Shown here: positions 29,466 through 39,015 of the stretch, piece after piece
Layout of the letters: every line of letters starts with the position of its first letter
How positions within the stretch are numbered: position 1 is the stretch's first letter
Assembly: GCF_029945965.1 (NCBI RefSeq)
Contig: NZ_JAQSDO010000006.1
Span: 124,001 to 188,000, forward strand
Reading direction: 5' to 3'
DNA: 64,000 bases
Origin: Thermomonas sp.
GTDB taxonomy: Bacteria > Pseudomonadota > Gammaproteobacteria > Xanthomonadales > Xanthomonadaceae
The notes under the pieces: model-generated
The model's database searches: none
What the model was told of the DNA's origin: nothing
The model's input: only the letters and a program-made list of their open reading frames with translations
Position numbers and translations under genes: made by a program

Positions 29466-31730
29466 ATGCGCCGACTTCACCCCAAAACCTCCTTGCTGTG
29501 CGTGGCCATGCTGGCCGCGCTGTCTTCGCCTGCCTTCGCGCAGGCAGCCGGTGCGCAAATAAAAGTCGATGGTGTGATCGACCCGGCCGAATGGCAGGGG
29601 GCGCAACACGTTACCGATTTCAAGATGGTCCAGCCGTTCACCCAGGCAGTGTCCACCCAGCCGACCGAAGCCTGGATAAAGGCCACGCCGGAAGGTTTGG
29701 CGATCGCGTTCCGCAACAAGAAAGTCGCCGGGGTCGAGACCCCGCGCCAGCGCAGCCGCCGCGACCAGGAGGTCAACATCGACCGAGTCAACCTGATGGT
29801 GGACTTCGATGGCGATGGGCACGGCGGGTATAGCTTCACGGTGAGTGCAAGCGACGGCATCGAGGACGCCACGATGACCAGTGGCGGCAACTTCAGCAGC
29901 GATTGGGACGGCAACTGGCAGCACGCGGTGGTCGATGGCGACGGTGAATGGACCGCCGAAATGCTGATCCCGTGGTACACCGCGACGATGCAGAAGGTGC
30001 GCGGCGACAAGCGCACCATTGCCGTGTACCTGGACCGCGTGATTGGCAGCGTCAACCAGCGCATGGCCTGGCCGGCGATCAGCTTCGAGCGCCCGCAGTT
30101 CCTCAACCAGTTCCAGAAGATCGAGATCCCGGCGTATTCGCAATCGTTGCTGGCGATTACGCCCTACGTGGTCGGCGTGCAGGACCTGGTCAATAAGAAC
30201 AATGCCTTCAATGCCGGCGTGGATGTGTTCTGGAAGCCCAGCGGCCAGTTCCAACTGACCGCGACCATCAACCCCGATTTTGGCCAGGTCGAGAGCGATT
30301 CACTGGTGGTGAACTTCAGCGCGGAGGAAACCTTCTTCAGCGACAAGCGTCCGTTTTTCACCGAAAACCAGGGGCTCTTCGATTTCGGGTTGCTGCTGGA
30401 CAACAGCCAGTTGCTCTACACCCGCCGCATCGGCGCGGGGGCTGACGATGGCAGCGGGCCGGCCGATATCCTTGGCGCGATCAAGTTCAACGGCAGCATC
30501 GGCGGCACCCAGTACGGCGCCTTCCTTGCCGACGAGCGTGGCGATGCCGGCCGTCGGTTCGGGGCATTTCGCCTGCAACGTTCGTTCGGCACGCAAACCC
30601 TTGGCGCGATGCTGACCAGCGTGGATCGCCCGTTCCTGGATCGCAGCGCGAACGTGCTGGGCTTCGATCACCGCTGGCAGCCGGATCCAAGCCTGACCGT
30701 AGCCTCGACCTTGGTCGGCAGTGACATCGACGTGGCCGGCAAGCACACCCGCGACTTCGGCTTTACCACGCTGGCCCAGAAGACGCTCGACAAGGAGTGG
30801 AGCGTGACCGGATTGCTGATCCACTACGGCAAGGATTTCGAGGTCAACGATGCCGGTTATCTGGGACGCAACAACCTCAACTACGGCCAGTTCAAGGTGG
30901 ACAGGCGCATCACCGGCCTTCCCGAGGAATCGGCGTACGCGTCGCACAACTGGCAATGGCGAATCGATGGTTCGCAAAATACCGATGGGCGTTGGCTGCA
31001 ACGGCAATTCCAGATGTCGCGCCACAGCCAGCGCCGGGACGGCGGCGATTTCCATTGGAATTTGCAGGCAAGCGCGGCTGCGTTCGATGACCGGATCACT
31101 CGTGGCAACGGGCTCATGCGTACCGAGCCCGGTTTCGGGGGACATATCCATCGAATCCTGCCGCGACGTGGCAACTGGAAGGTGGGGGCCGAGCTCAGCG
31201 CTGCGGTTGCCGGCGGAGTGCGTGGCGATACGCCCCGGATGTGGAACACCATTGTCAGTGCCACCTATTACTTCAACGATGCTCTGAACCTGGAGTTTCG
31301 GGCGGGACATACCTCCGACCAGGAATTCCTGGTCTGGCAACACGACAACCTGGTTAGTGGCTTCCAGATGTCCCGCAACGATTTCAATGCCAGCCTCAAC
31401 TGGAATATCGGCACCCGCCAGGAATTGCGGGTCAAGCTGGAAGCATTGGGCCTGAATGCAGACAACCCGAAGCCGTGGCGCATCGCTGCGGATGGGCGTG
31501 CGCTGGCGAGCAATGACCTCGTGCAACCCTTCAGCCTGCGCAACCTGGGGTTCCAGGTCCGCTATCGCTACGAGCTGGCGCCGCTGTCCGATTTGTACAT
31601 CGTCTATGGTCGTGGCGGCTTCATGTACGACGGCTACGCTGCGGGTGCATTCGGTCAGTTCGGTGATGCGTTCTCGCTGCGCGACGACGAGCAGCTGCTG
31701 GTCAAGTTGTCCTACCGCTTCGAACTGTAG
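29466..31730 (+). CDS. DUF5916 family outer-membrane-like protein with CBM9-type domain
   Basis: A 754-residue exported protein. It has a signal peptide (LLCVAMLAALSSPAFAQAAG), then an N-terminal carbohydrate-binding family-9-like domain (IKVDGVIDPAEW... to about residue 210), then a long DUF5916 region with alternating strands that probably forms a barrel, ending in LVKLSYRFEL with the C-terminal aromatic typical of outer-membrane proteins. Function unknown; relatives lie in polysaccharide or peptide metabolism loci. The ATG at 29466 places the signal peptide at the terminus. Confidence 0.8.
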   Translation: MRRLHPKTSLLCVAMLAALSSPAFAQAAGAQIKVDGVIDPAEWQGAQHVTDFKMVQPFTQAVSTQPTEAWIKATPEGLAIAFRNKKVAGVETPRQRSRRDQEVNIDRVNLMVDFDGDGHGGYSFTVSASDGIEDATMTSGGNFSSDWDGNWQHAVVDGDGEWTAEMLIPWYTATMQKVRGDKRTIAVYLDRVIGSVNQRMAWPAISFERPQFLNQFQKIEIPAYSQSLLAITPYVVGVQDLVNKNNAFNAGVDVFWKPSGQFQLTATINPDFGQVESDSLVVNFSAEETFFSDKRPFFTENQGLFDFGLLLDNSQLLYTRRIGAGADDGSGPADILGAIKFNGSIGGTQYGAFLADERGDAGRRFGAFRLQRSFGTQTLGAMLTSVDRPFLDRSANVLGFDHRWQPDPSLTVASTLVGSDIDVAGKHTRDFGFTTLAQKTLDKEWSVTGLLIHYGKDFEVNDAGYLGRNNLNYGQFKVDRRITGLPEESAYASHNWQWRIDGSQNTDGRWLQRQFQMSRHSQRRDGGDFHWNLQASAAAFDDRITRGNGLMRTEPGFGGHIHRILPRRGNWKVGAELSAAVAGGVRGDTPRMWNTIVSATYYFNDALNLEFRAGHTSDQEFLVWQHDNLVSGFQMSRNDFNASLNWNIGTRQELRVKLEALGLNADNPKPWRIAADGRALASNDLVQPFSLRNLGFQVRYRYELAPLSDLYIVYGRGGFMYDGYAAGAFGQFGDAFSLRDDEQLLVKLSYRFEL

Positions 31731-31769
31731 GACGGGCCCGGCTCACCGATCCAAACGCATCACGCGTGC

Positions 31770-32522
31770 TCAATCCTCGCCTTCGTGGGGCCAACTGATC
31801 CCGAGCTGGCCCACCACCAGATCCTTTCCGATCGTCGGATAGCCATTATCGTCGCTGCGGAAGCTGGCATCGCCATGCGGCAGGCGCGCATCGCCAGTGC
31901 CCTTGCGTGCAACCAAGGCCACCCTTCGGAAGATGCTGGCATCCACGGCATTGGCCAACTTGCCGCCATGCCAGTCCTGCACGACGCCGCCGTAGTCCCA
32001 ATCAAGGCCATAAAAGCTGACCGGCGCGCCATTGAGCGCGACCAGCTCGGCGAGAGTCATGCCGGTATGCAGCCCGGCACTGTCATGCCAGAGCGAATCC
32101 GGCGATGGCACCCGCAGTTCCTGGATCGGCGCGTCCGGGTTATCGGCATCCTGCACAAGCTCCAGGCGCTTGCGTGGGTCGTCCGGGAACACCACCAACA
32201 CGGGATAGCTGCCGTTGCCTTCAGCGCCATACAAGGTCTCCTCGTGCAGATTGACTTTGCCGAAGCGCGCTTCCAGTTCCAGCCGTGTGGTCAGCGGTCC
32301 CAGGCTACCGGGTAGCACCCAGTCTTCAGTTTGTTCGCCTGGCTTGGCCGCAGATTCAGTTGTGGGTTCGGTCGTCGTGCTTGGTGGCGCTGGCTTTGCG
32401 GGTTCAGCCGTGGGCTTGGGGGCAGGCGCCGTCGGCACCGGTGCAGGCGGCGTGCGCTCGCACGCGACAAGGGTCGCGGCCATGCAAACAACCAGGCAAT
32501 AAACCGGCAGCGTCGGTTTCAT
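31770..32522 (-). CDS. Putative lipoprotein (third of three)
   Basis: A 250-residue protein with a signal peptide and lipobox LVAC (Cys21), then a Pro/Thr/Ala-rich linker to about residue 65. The globular part has no motif I recognise; it includes GMTLAELVALNGAPVSFYGLDWDYGG, the pattern of a small ligand-binding or lysozyme-inhibitor-like domain, but this is weak. It is probably anchored in the outer membrane. It follows another lipoprotein gene by 40 bases. Confidence 0.72.
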   Translation of the reverse strand: MKPTLPVYCLVVCMAATLVACERTPPAPVPTAPAPKPTAEPAKPAPPSTTTEPTTESAAKPGEQTEDWVLPGSLGPLTTRLELEARFGKVNLHEETLYGAEGNGSYPVLVVFPDDPRKRLELVQDADNPDAPIQELRVPSPDSLWHDSAGLHTGMTLAELVALNGAPVSFYGLDWDYGGVVQDWHGGKLANAVDASIFRRVALVARKGTGDARLPHGDASFRSDDNGYPTIGKDLVVGQLGISWPHEGED

Positions 32523-32562
32523 GAAAAGGTCCTGCGCGCTTTGAGCTGGGAGGAAGACCGGG

Positions 32563-32982
32563 TCAGGATTTCGGAGGCGGGGGGACTGCCTGCGATTGTT
32601 CGCTGGCCTCAGGCGGATGTGGCGGATGTGCAGGCATGACCGGCATGGTATCCGCTGGTGGCTTGCCTAAAGGGCCTTCGATCGTGATGGTCGGTGGGCT
32701 CACCGGCAGATTCGGATCGACCGTGCTGGTGTTCTCGGTCGCGATGTCGACGGACTCTTTTGCGGGATCCTCATTGTCGGTCGCCAGGCCATCTGCTGGT
32801 GGTGATAACACCGACGGCGTGCCGGGATTTGGCATGCCGGTGACCGAGCCACCTGCCGCATCGGGCTGGGGCAGGCTCTCGTCGCTGGTTTGTTGCTGCG
32901 TTGTCGCGGTCTTGTCGGCACCGCATGCGGCAAGCGTCAGGCAGGAACAAAATATCGCAGCAGAAAAAGTGTGATGGTGCAT
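32563..32982 (-). CDS. Small Pro-rich putative lipoprotein (second of three)
   Basis: 139 residues with lipobox LAAC (Cys20) after a short hydrophobic segment; the rest is low-complexity, rich in Pro, Thr, Asp and Glu, with no predicted fold. It starts two bases after the stop of the DUF1439 gene, so it is translationally linked. A spacer or periplasmic linker role is only a guess. Confidence 0.65.
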   Translation of the reverse strand: MHHHTFSAAIFCSCLTLAACGADKTATTQQQTSDESLPQPDAAGGSVTGMPNPGTPSVLSPPADGLATDNEDPAKESVDIATENTSTVDPNLPVSPPTITIEGPLGKPPADTMPVMPAHPPHPPEASEQSQAVPPPPKS

Positions 32983-32984
32983 GG

Positions 32985-33536
32985 TCAGTCCAGTTTGAGT
33001 GTGATCACGCCGGTATCGATGTCGACCCGTTCGATCCGCTTAGATGCGATGCGGCCGAAGGTGCTGTCGTCCAGCCGATATACCGGTTCTTCGCGAGCAT
33101 AATCGAGCAGCCAGCTGTTGAGCATCGTGCGTGCAGTGCCGTTCATCACGCCGCCGAGTGCGGGTACGTTGACGTTGACGATCTCGGGGTTGTCCAAGTG
33201 CAGGCCATGGGTTCCGGCATCGAAGCGCAAGCCGCTTTCGACGATGAAGTGCCCCGAAGGATTCCTGTTGCCACCGCCCATGCCGGTCATGCCGATGTCG
33301 AACTCCAGGTGCAGGCGACCGCCGCCGGGCAGGCTCAGCCGCGGATTGAGCAGGCTGATAGAGATCAGCCCGCCCAGTTTGCGGTAGTCGCGCGGGAACT
33401 TGTGGTCCAGCTGCGCCTGCAACTGCGGCTCGGTGAAATGGATGTCGCGGCCCAGCAGCACGGAACTACCCAAGCTCGAACAACCCACCAGCAAGCCAAC
33501 GAACAACAGCATGAAGACCAGGGCGATGCGGCGCAT
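32985..33536 (-). CDS. DUF1439 lipoprotein (first of three)
   Basis: A 183-residue lipoprotein with lipobox LVGC and a single domain that fits the DUF1439 family (E. coli YceB): VLLGRDIHFTEPQLQAQLDHKFP and a C-terminal RIERVDIDTGVITLKL. YceB-type proteins have a lipid-binding tubular fold; direct function is unknown. I chose the ATG at 33536 so that the signal peptide begins MRRIALVF; the ATG at 33569 would add 11 polar residues. Confidence 0.78.
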   Translation of the reverse strand: MRRIALVFMLLFVGLLVGCSSLGSSVLLGRDIHFTEPQLQAQLDHKFPRDYRKLGGLISISLLNPRLSLPGGGRLHLEFDIGMTGMGGGNRNPSGHFIVESGLRFDAGTHGLHLDNPEIVNVNVPALGGVMNGTARTMLNSWLLDYAREEPVYRLDDSTFGRIASKRIERVDIDTGVITLKLD

Positions 33537-33598
33537 GACGGGAACCTGCGTACGTGCGGGGTTGGACACCTTAGCGCTTCGCCATGAACCTCGGGTTA

Positions 33599-35647
33599 TC
33601 AGTCCTCCTCGTGGCGTGGCTTGTAGGCCTCGACAAGTTTTTGCTGGACCTGGGTCGGCACCGGCTCGTAGTGGCTGAAATCCAGCACATAGCGGCCACG
33701 GCCCGCTGTCACCGATTTCAGTTCCGCGGCATAGCCTTCCAGCTCCGACAGCGGCACCTGCGCCTTGACCACGATCTCGCCGCCGCGTGCCGAATCGGTG
33801 CCACTGATCCGCGCGCGCTTGGACGCCAGCCCGCCGCTGATGTCGCCCATGTGCTGCTCGGGCGCGGTCACTTCCAGGTCGGTGATCGGTTCGAGTACTT
33901 GCGGTCGCGCCTTGCTGACCGCATCCAGGAACGCCCTTTTTCCGGCAGCGACAAACGCAATCTCCTTGGAATCCACCGGATGGTGCTTGCCGTCGTAGAC
34001 AATCACGCGCACGTCCTGCATCGGATAGCCGGCTACTGCGCCACCGGATAGCACTAGGCGCACGCCTTTCTCTACTGCTGGCAGGAACTGGCCGGGGATC
34101 GTGCCACCCTTGACCTCGTCGACGAACTCGAAGCCGCCACCGCGCGGCAGCGGTTCGATGCGCAGGGACACTTCGCCGAACTGGCCGGCGCCACCGGTCT
34201 GTTTCTTGTGCCGATAATGGCCCTCGGCCTTTGCCGACACGGTTTCGCGATAGGCAATGTGTGGCGGGTGCGTATTCACGTCGACGCCGTACTTGTCCTT
34301 CAGCCGTTGCAGCATCACCCGCAGGTGCAGGTCGGACAGGCCGCGGATCACGGTCTCGTTGGTTTCGATGTTGTGCTCGACGTTGAATGCCGGGTCTTCC
34401 TCGGCAAGCTTGTGCAGCGCGATCGCGAGTTTCTGTTCCTGGCCCTTGCTCGCGGCGTCCACCGCCAGCCCGAACATCGGATTGGGGAACGCCATCGATG
34501 CAAGGTGGATATGGTCCTCGTCATGGCTGTCATGCAGCACGGCATCGAAATGCAGATCGTCGATCTTGGCGACGGCAGCGATGTCGCCGGGAATGGCTTG
34601 CGCGATCTCGACATGCTCCTTGCCCTTGAGCTTGAACAGGTGCGCGACCTTGAACGGCTTCTTGCCGTCGTCGACGAATAGCTGGGTGTCCTTCCTGACC
34701 GTGCCCTGATAGACGCGGAACACGCCGAGCTTGCCGACGAAGGGATCATTGGTGATCTTGAATACGTCGGCAATGACATGTGCGTCCGGATCCAGCGTGG
34801 CGGTGATCGGCTGCGCATTCGCGCCGACGCCTTTCATGAACGGTGGCGGGTTGGCCTCGCCCGGATGCGGAAACAGGGTTTCGGTCACGTCCAGCAGCTC
34901 ACGCACGCCGGCGCCGCTACGCGCGGAGACGAAGCAGACCGGAACGAGGTGGCCTTCGCGCAGGCATTGCTCGAACGCATCATGCAGTTCCTGGCCTTTC
35001 AGTCCGGATTCGCCCAGGTCCAGGTAATGGTCCATCACGGTTTCGTTGATCTCGACAACCTGGTCGATGATCTTCTGGTGCCAGTCGCCGACCGGGCCGA
35101 GGTCGCTATGGCCCGAAGATTGGGTAAAGCAGTTGACGACGCTCCTGCCGCCCTCGGTGGGCAGGTTGAGCGGCAACACTTCGTTGCCGAAGGTGTCGCG
35201 CAGCTTATCGAGCAGTGCGCCGAGCCGTGCGCCCGGATGGTCGATCTTGTTGACCACCAGTACGCGGCACAACTTGCGCGCCTTGGCGTGTTCCATCATC
35301 CGCACAGTGCCGTGGTCGATGCCGTGGTCGGCATCCACAACGATGGCAACTGTTTCAACCGCGGCGAGTGCGGACAGGGTCGGCCCGCGGAAATCCGGGT
35401 AGCCGGGCGTGTCGATCAGATTGAGGTGGATGCCGGAGTGGTCGGTACTTGCGATCGCGGCATCGATGGAATGGCCGCGATCTTTTTCTATCGGATCGAA
35501 GTCGGAGACCGTGCTGCCGCGTTCAATGCTGCCTGCCGTCTGGATTGCGCCGCCGGCATGCAGCAGGGCTTCGAACAGGGTGGTCTTGCCGGCGCCTGGA
35601 TGGCCTGTGAGGGCCACATTGCGGATTTGCTGTGTGCTGTAGGACAT
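33599..35647 (-). CDS. Elongation factor G-like GTPase (EF-G2 type)
   Basis: A 682-residue translational GTPase. G1 GHPGAGKTT is at 15-23, G3 DTPGYPDF and G4 NKID are intact. Domain IV carries HYRHKKQTGGAGQFGEV. It resembles the second EF-G-like protein of many Gram-negatives rather than the main FusA, which normally sits with rpsL-rpsG. No ribosomal genes are near. Its role is uncertain (stress or specialised ribosome function). The start is ATG at 35647 with no close neighbour on its strand. Confidence 0.87.
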   Translation of the reverse strand: MSYSTQQIRNVALTGHPGAGKTTLFEALLHAGGAIQTAGSIERGSTVSDFDPIEKDRGHSIDAAIASTDHSGIHLNLIDTPGYPDFRGPTLSALAAVETVAIVVDADHGIDHGTVRMMEHAKARKLCRVLVVNKIDHPGARLGALLDKLRDTFGNEVLPLNLPTEGGRSVVNCFTQSSGHSDLGPVGDWHQKIIDQVVEINETVMDHYLDLGESGLKGQELHDAFEQCLREGHLVPVCFVSARSGAGVRELLDVTETLFPHPGEANPPPFMKGVGANAQPITATLDPDAHVIADVFKITNDPFVGKLGVFRVYQGTVRKDTQLFVDDGKKPFKVAHLFKLKGKEHVEIAQAIPGDIAAVAKIDDLHFDAVLHDSHDEDHIHLASMAFPNPMFGLAVDAASKGQEQKLAIALHKLAEEDPAFNVEHNIETNETVIRGLSDLHLRVMLQRLKDKYGVDVNTHPPHIAYRETVSAKAEGHYRHKKQTGGAGQFGEVSLRIEPLPRGGGFEFVDEVKGGTIPGQFLPAVEKGVRLVLSGGAVAGYPMQDVRVIVYDGKHHPVDSKEIAFVAAGKRAFLDAVSKARPQVLEPITDLEVTAPEQHMGDISGGLASKRARISGTDSARGGEIVVKAQVPLSELEGYAAELKSVTAGRGRYVLDFSHYEPVPTQVQQKLVEAYKPRHEED

Positions 35648-35882
35648 GAGCCCGTATCTCCTCTATGCGCGGAGCATGCTCTTCAAGAGCGGGCGTCATG
35701 GCTGTCCGCGCTTCGCGCCAGAGCGTAAAGCGTGCGCTCGGCGGGCGGTCATGGCGGACTTGGACGATAGCGCGCGGGCGAATACAGCGTCCCGTTGCAG
35801 CGCAGCAAAAGCACATCGGCGTAACGCTGCGGGCCCCATTCTTCGGCTATAGAACGTTTCCCTCGAATCAATGGAGCACACC

Positions 35883-36317
35883 ATGGGCATTTCCCGTCAC
35901 GCCACTGCGCACTGGTCAGGCGACCTCAAGTCGGGCGGTGGCAGCATCAGCACGCCACAGAGCGGCCTGATGGCCGACACGGTATATGGCTTCAACACAC
36001 GCTTCGGCGACAAGAAAGGCACCAGTCCAGAGGAGCTCATTGCCGCTGCGCATGCCGGCTGCTTCACCATGGCATTGTCCAATGCGCTTGCCGAGGCAGG
36101 CCACGTTGCCGAAGCAGTGGACACACGCGCAGAAGTCGACCTGTCGATGGAAGGCGGCCCAAACCTCAGTGCAATCCGTCTCATGACCAAGGCGAAAGTG
36201 CCGGGCATCGACAAGGCGAAGTTCATGGCCATTGCAGAAGACGCCAAGGTCAACTGCCCGGTCTCGAAAGCATTGAGCTCCGTACCTATCTCGCTGGAAG
36301 CAACCCTGTTGAGCTGA
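35883..36317 (+). CDS. OsmC-family peroxiredoxin
   Basis: A 144-residue thiol peroxidase of the OsmC type, which reduces organic hydroperoxides. The two catalytic cysteines are C60 in AHAGCFTMAL and C125 in NCPVSKAL. The ATG at 35883 has GGAG six bases upstream; an in-frame ATG at 35871 overlaps that ribosome site and is less likely. A -10-like TATAGA lies about 30 bases before. It is likely stress-induced. Confidence 0.9.
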   Translation: MGISRHATAHWSGDLKSGGGSISTPQSGLMADTVYGFNTRFGDKKGTSPEELIAAAHAGCFTMALSNALAEAGHVAEAVDTRAEVDLSMEGGPNLSAIRLMTKAKVPGIDKAKFMAIAEDAKVNCPVSKALSSVPISLEATLLS

Positions 36318-36386
36318 CGGTCGGCATGCGTTGCCGGGGTAGTCCATGAACGGCATAGTGCGGTTTCACATCCGACGAGCCATGCC

Positions 36387-38096
36387 ATGACCTTGTCCCG
36401 CCTGATCTTGCCCAAAAGCTTGCTGTGCTGCTGCATGTCCGCCGTAGTGTTCGCGGGCAGCGTGCTTGCGCCCGCGAATGCCGCCGATGTGCAGCTGCTC
36501 ACTGCCAAGCGCATCCATACCTCCGACCCGAAGCACCCGACCGCAACCGCAATCGCCTGGGATGCGTCCGGGCGCTTGCTCGCAGTTGGCGATGTGAAGG
36601 ATCTGGCGGCGCGCTATCCGGATGCGGATCGAATCGACGCCGGCGACGCCACCGTGGTGCCCGGGATGATCGATGCCCACGGCCACATCATGGATCTCGG
36701 CCTGGCACTGATGCGGGCCGATCTGGTCGGCGCCGCCAACAAGGCCGAGGTTATGACGCGGTTGCGTGATTTCGAAAAAACCCTCGCTCCGGGCGAATGG
36801 CTGCTCGGTGGTGGCTGGGACCAGAACGACTGGCCGGACACTGCATTCCCCACTGCAGCAGACCTGGATGCTGTGTTCCCGGATCGGCCGGTCTGGCTGG
36901 AACGCGTGGATGGCCATGCCGGCTGGGCCAACACTGCAGCACTGCGTGCTTTGTCGGCATCGCCCGTTGGCAAGACCATGCTGAATTCCGGCAAGATCGA
37001 TGGCGGCAAGGTGATTGCCGGTGCCGATGGCAAGCCCAGCGGCATCCTGGTCGATGGCGCGATGAAACCCATGTATGCAGTGCTGCCGGCACTGGATGCC
37101 GCACATGCCGAGGAAGCCCTCACCCGGGCACTGTCATTACTCGCCAGCGATGGCCTGACCGGCGTGCATGACATGGGCGTTTCGCGTGAAGCGCTTGCTT
37201 TGTACAAGCAGTTTGCCGATGCAGGTCGGCTGACATTGCGCATCGATGCCTATGCCAATGGCAACAAGGAAGCCTTGGCCGACCTGTGCAAGGACGGTTT
37301 GTACACCCATGCCGGCGGTCGACTTGAAATGCATGGCGTTAAATTGTTCATCGATGGCGCGCTGGGTAGCCGTGGTGCCGCGTTGCTGGCCGACTATAGC
37401 GATGATCCGGGCAACCGTGGCCTGCTGGTGACCGCGCCGGATGCTTACGAGGCAGCGGTGCGCAAGGCCAAGGGCTGCGGCGTGCAGGTTGCCACCCATG
37501 CCATCGGCGATCGCGGCAACCGGCTTGTGCTGGACACCTATGAGCGTGTGCTGGGCGACGATGCGAAAACCAATCATCGCTGGCGCGTCGAGCATGCACA
37601 GATCCTGTCACCGGACGACTTGGGTCGCTTTGCAAAACTGGGCGTGATTGCGTCGATGCAGCCAACCCATGCGACCTCCGACATGCCATGGGCGCACGAG
37701 CGCCTTGGTGAGGCACGACTGATTGGTGCCTATGCCTGGCGCGACCTGCTCAACAGTGGCGCGCACCTTGCGTTCGGTTCTGACTTCCCGGTGGAATCTC
37801 CTGACCCGCGCCTGGGCCTGTATGCCGCGGTGGCGCGCCAGGATCGTGAGGGCCATCCGCCAGGCGGCTGGTTTCCGGCGCAGCGCATGACTGCCGCCGA
37901 AGCATTGCGCGGCTTCACCGCAGATGCCGCGTGGGCCGGCTTCGACGAGGATCAGGTGGGCCGGCTCGCACCAGGCCTGCATGCGGATTTCGTGGTGCTC
38001 GCTGCGGACCCGCTGACTGTTCCGGATTCGCAGATTGATGACCTGAAAATCCGTTCAACCTGGGTCGACGGCAAGCCCGTTTACGAGTCAAAATAG
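36387..38096 (+). CDS. Amidohydrolase family protein (YtcJ-like), exported
   Basis: A 569-residue metal-dependent hydrolase. Residues 1-33 form a signal peptide ending LAPANAAD, so it is probably periplasmic, unusual for this fold. Metal-binding motifs are DAHGHIMD, the lysine-region KLFIDGALGSRGA, THAIGDRGN and the late GSDFPVES. COG1574 enzymes are annotated as imidazolonepropionase-like or exoenzymes of unknown substrate. It lies alone between OsmC and the glycine-zipper gene. Confidence 0.83.
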   Translation: MTLSRLILPKSLLCCCMSAVVFAGSVLAPANAADVQLLTAKRIHTSDPKHPTATAIAWDASGRLLAVGDVKDLAARYPDADRIDAGDATVVPGMIDAHGHIMDLGLALMRADLVGAANKAEVMTRLRDFEKTLAPGEWLLGGGWDQNDWPDTAFPTAADLDAVFPDRPVWLERVDGHAGWANTAALRALSASPVGKTMLNSGKIDGGKVIAGADGKPSGILVDGAMKPMYAVLPALDAAHAEEALTRALSLLASDGLTGVHDMGVSREALALYKQFADAGRLTLRIDAYANGNKEALADLCKDGLYTHAGGRLEMHGVKLFIDGALGSRGAALLADYSDDPGNRGLLVTAPDAYEAAVRKAKGCGVQVATHAIGDRGNRLVLDTYERVLGDDAKTNHRWRVEHAQILSPDDLGRFAKLGVIASMQPTHATSDMPWAHERLGEARLIGAYAWRDLLNSGAHLAFGSDFPVESPDPRLGLYAAVARQDREGHPPGGWFPAQRMTAAEALRGFTADAAWAGFDEDQVGRLAPGLHADFVVLAADPLTVPDSQIDDLKIRSTWVDGKPVYESK

Positions 38097-38134
38097 CCGG
38101 TCCGGGTTGTATTCCGGATTACATCCGAAACTGT

Positions 38135-38192
38135 CGGTGCGCTAAATGGATATGTGGAAGTTTTTCGTATTCAGCTTCGCTTTAGCGCACCG
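38135..38192. promoter_or_regulatory. Long inverted repeat in the leader of the glycine-zipper gene
   Basis: Perfect 12-base arms CGGTGCGCTAAA (38135-38146) and TTTAGCGCACCG (38181-38192) flank 34 bases. Inside, GAAG and CTTC can pair to extend the structure. The stem lies 39 bases after the amidohydrolase stop and 55 before the next ATG. It may be a structured 5' leader, an operator, or a terminator of the upstream gene; there is no T-run after it. Confidence 0.5.
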
Positions 38193-38246
38193 GCTGCATC
38201 GTTGAATTGCGCCAGCCAATCCACTTTCCTGGCGAGGGAGTCCACC

Positions 38247-38966
38247 ATGAAGCGCCTTTCCACCGCCTTGCTTGCCATCGGGCTGTTGTCCAGCAGCGCC
38301 GCATTCGCCCAGTCGGGCTATTACCCACCCGACAATAGCTACAACGACGGGTACAACGATCGCAATGACAATAGCTATCGTGGCAACAATCAGCAGGGCG
38401 ATGCCTACTACGACTATGCGCGGGTGATCCGGGTGGATCCGGTGATCGGGAGCTATCGTGGCACTGCCAACAATGGCAACCAGCGCTGCTATGAAACCCA
38501 GAGCGCCGGCAGCTACCCGCGCGATGGCTATTACGGGAACGGCAACCAATACGGCAGCAACGGCTACAACCGCAATGATCCGTACGGCCGTTCGCAGTAC
38601 GGTGGTGGCAGTACTACTGGCCGCAATGTCGCAACGGTGGTCGGCGGCATCGCCGGTGCGGTACTCGGCAGCAAGATTGGCGGCGGCAGCGGCACCTACG
38701 CGGCGACCGCGATCGGCACGATGGTTGGTGGCATGGCCGGTCGGCAGGTGTACGAAAATACCCAGCGCGACCGCTACACGCCCGCCGGCACGGTGCGCGT
38801 CTGTGATCCGGAACCGGCCGGCAATGGCTACTACAGCCGGACCAATGACGGCCGCGCCAGTGCATACGACGTCACCTACGAATACAACGGTCGCCGCTAC
38901 ACCCGGCGCATGGACCACCACCCCGGCGATCGCGTGCGGGTGCGGGTGGATGTCACGCCGCAGTAA
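38247..38966 (+). CDS. Glycine-zipper 2TM-domain envelope protein
   Basis: A 239-residue exported protein. Its signal peptide ends SSAAFAQS, followed by a Tyr/Asn/Gly-rich region to about residue 125, then a glycine-zipper pair of membrane helices (VVGGIAGAVLGSKIGGGSG and AIGTMVGGMAGRQVYE), and a C-terminal domain with DVTYEYNGRRYTRRM. This resembles SlyB/Rick-17-type envelope proteins, probably outer membrane. GAGGGAG eight bases before the ATG at 38247 sets the start. Confidence 0.85.
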   Translation: MKRLSTALLAIGLLSSSAAFAQSGYYPPDNSYNDGYNDRNDNSYRGNNQQGDAYYDYARVIRVDPVIGSYRGTANNGNQRCYETQSAGSYPRDGYYGNGNQYGSNGYNRNDPYGRSQYGGGSTTGRNVATVVGGIAGAVLGSKIGGGSGTYAATAIGTMVGGMAGRQVYENTQRDRYTPAGTVRVCDPEPAGNGYYSRTNDGRASAYDVTYEYNGRRYTRRMDHHPGDRVRVRVDVTPQ

Positions 38967-38992
38967 GCCGTCGTACGAGATCGAATGAAACG

Positions 38993-39015
38993 AAGGGGCC
39001 GTGAGGCCCCTTTTT
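38993..39015 (+). terminator. Bidirectional rho-independent terminator
   Basis: Stem AAGGGGCC/GGCCCCTT with loop GTGA, then TTTTTC on the plus strand. It ends the glycine-zipper gene 27 bases after its stop. The phzF stop codon on the minus strand begins at the T-run, so the same stem could serve that gene too. Confidence 0.85.

Noticed and set aside
33599..35647. EF-G-like gene considered as a TetM-type tetracycline resistance gene
   Set aside because: It lacks the TetM-type C-terminal extension I would expect and matches the chromosomal EF-G2 type; no mobile context.
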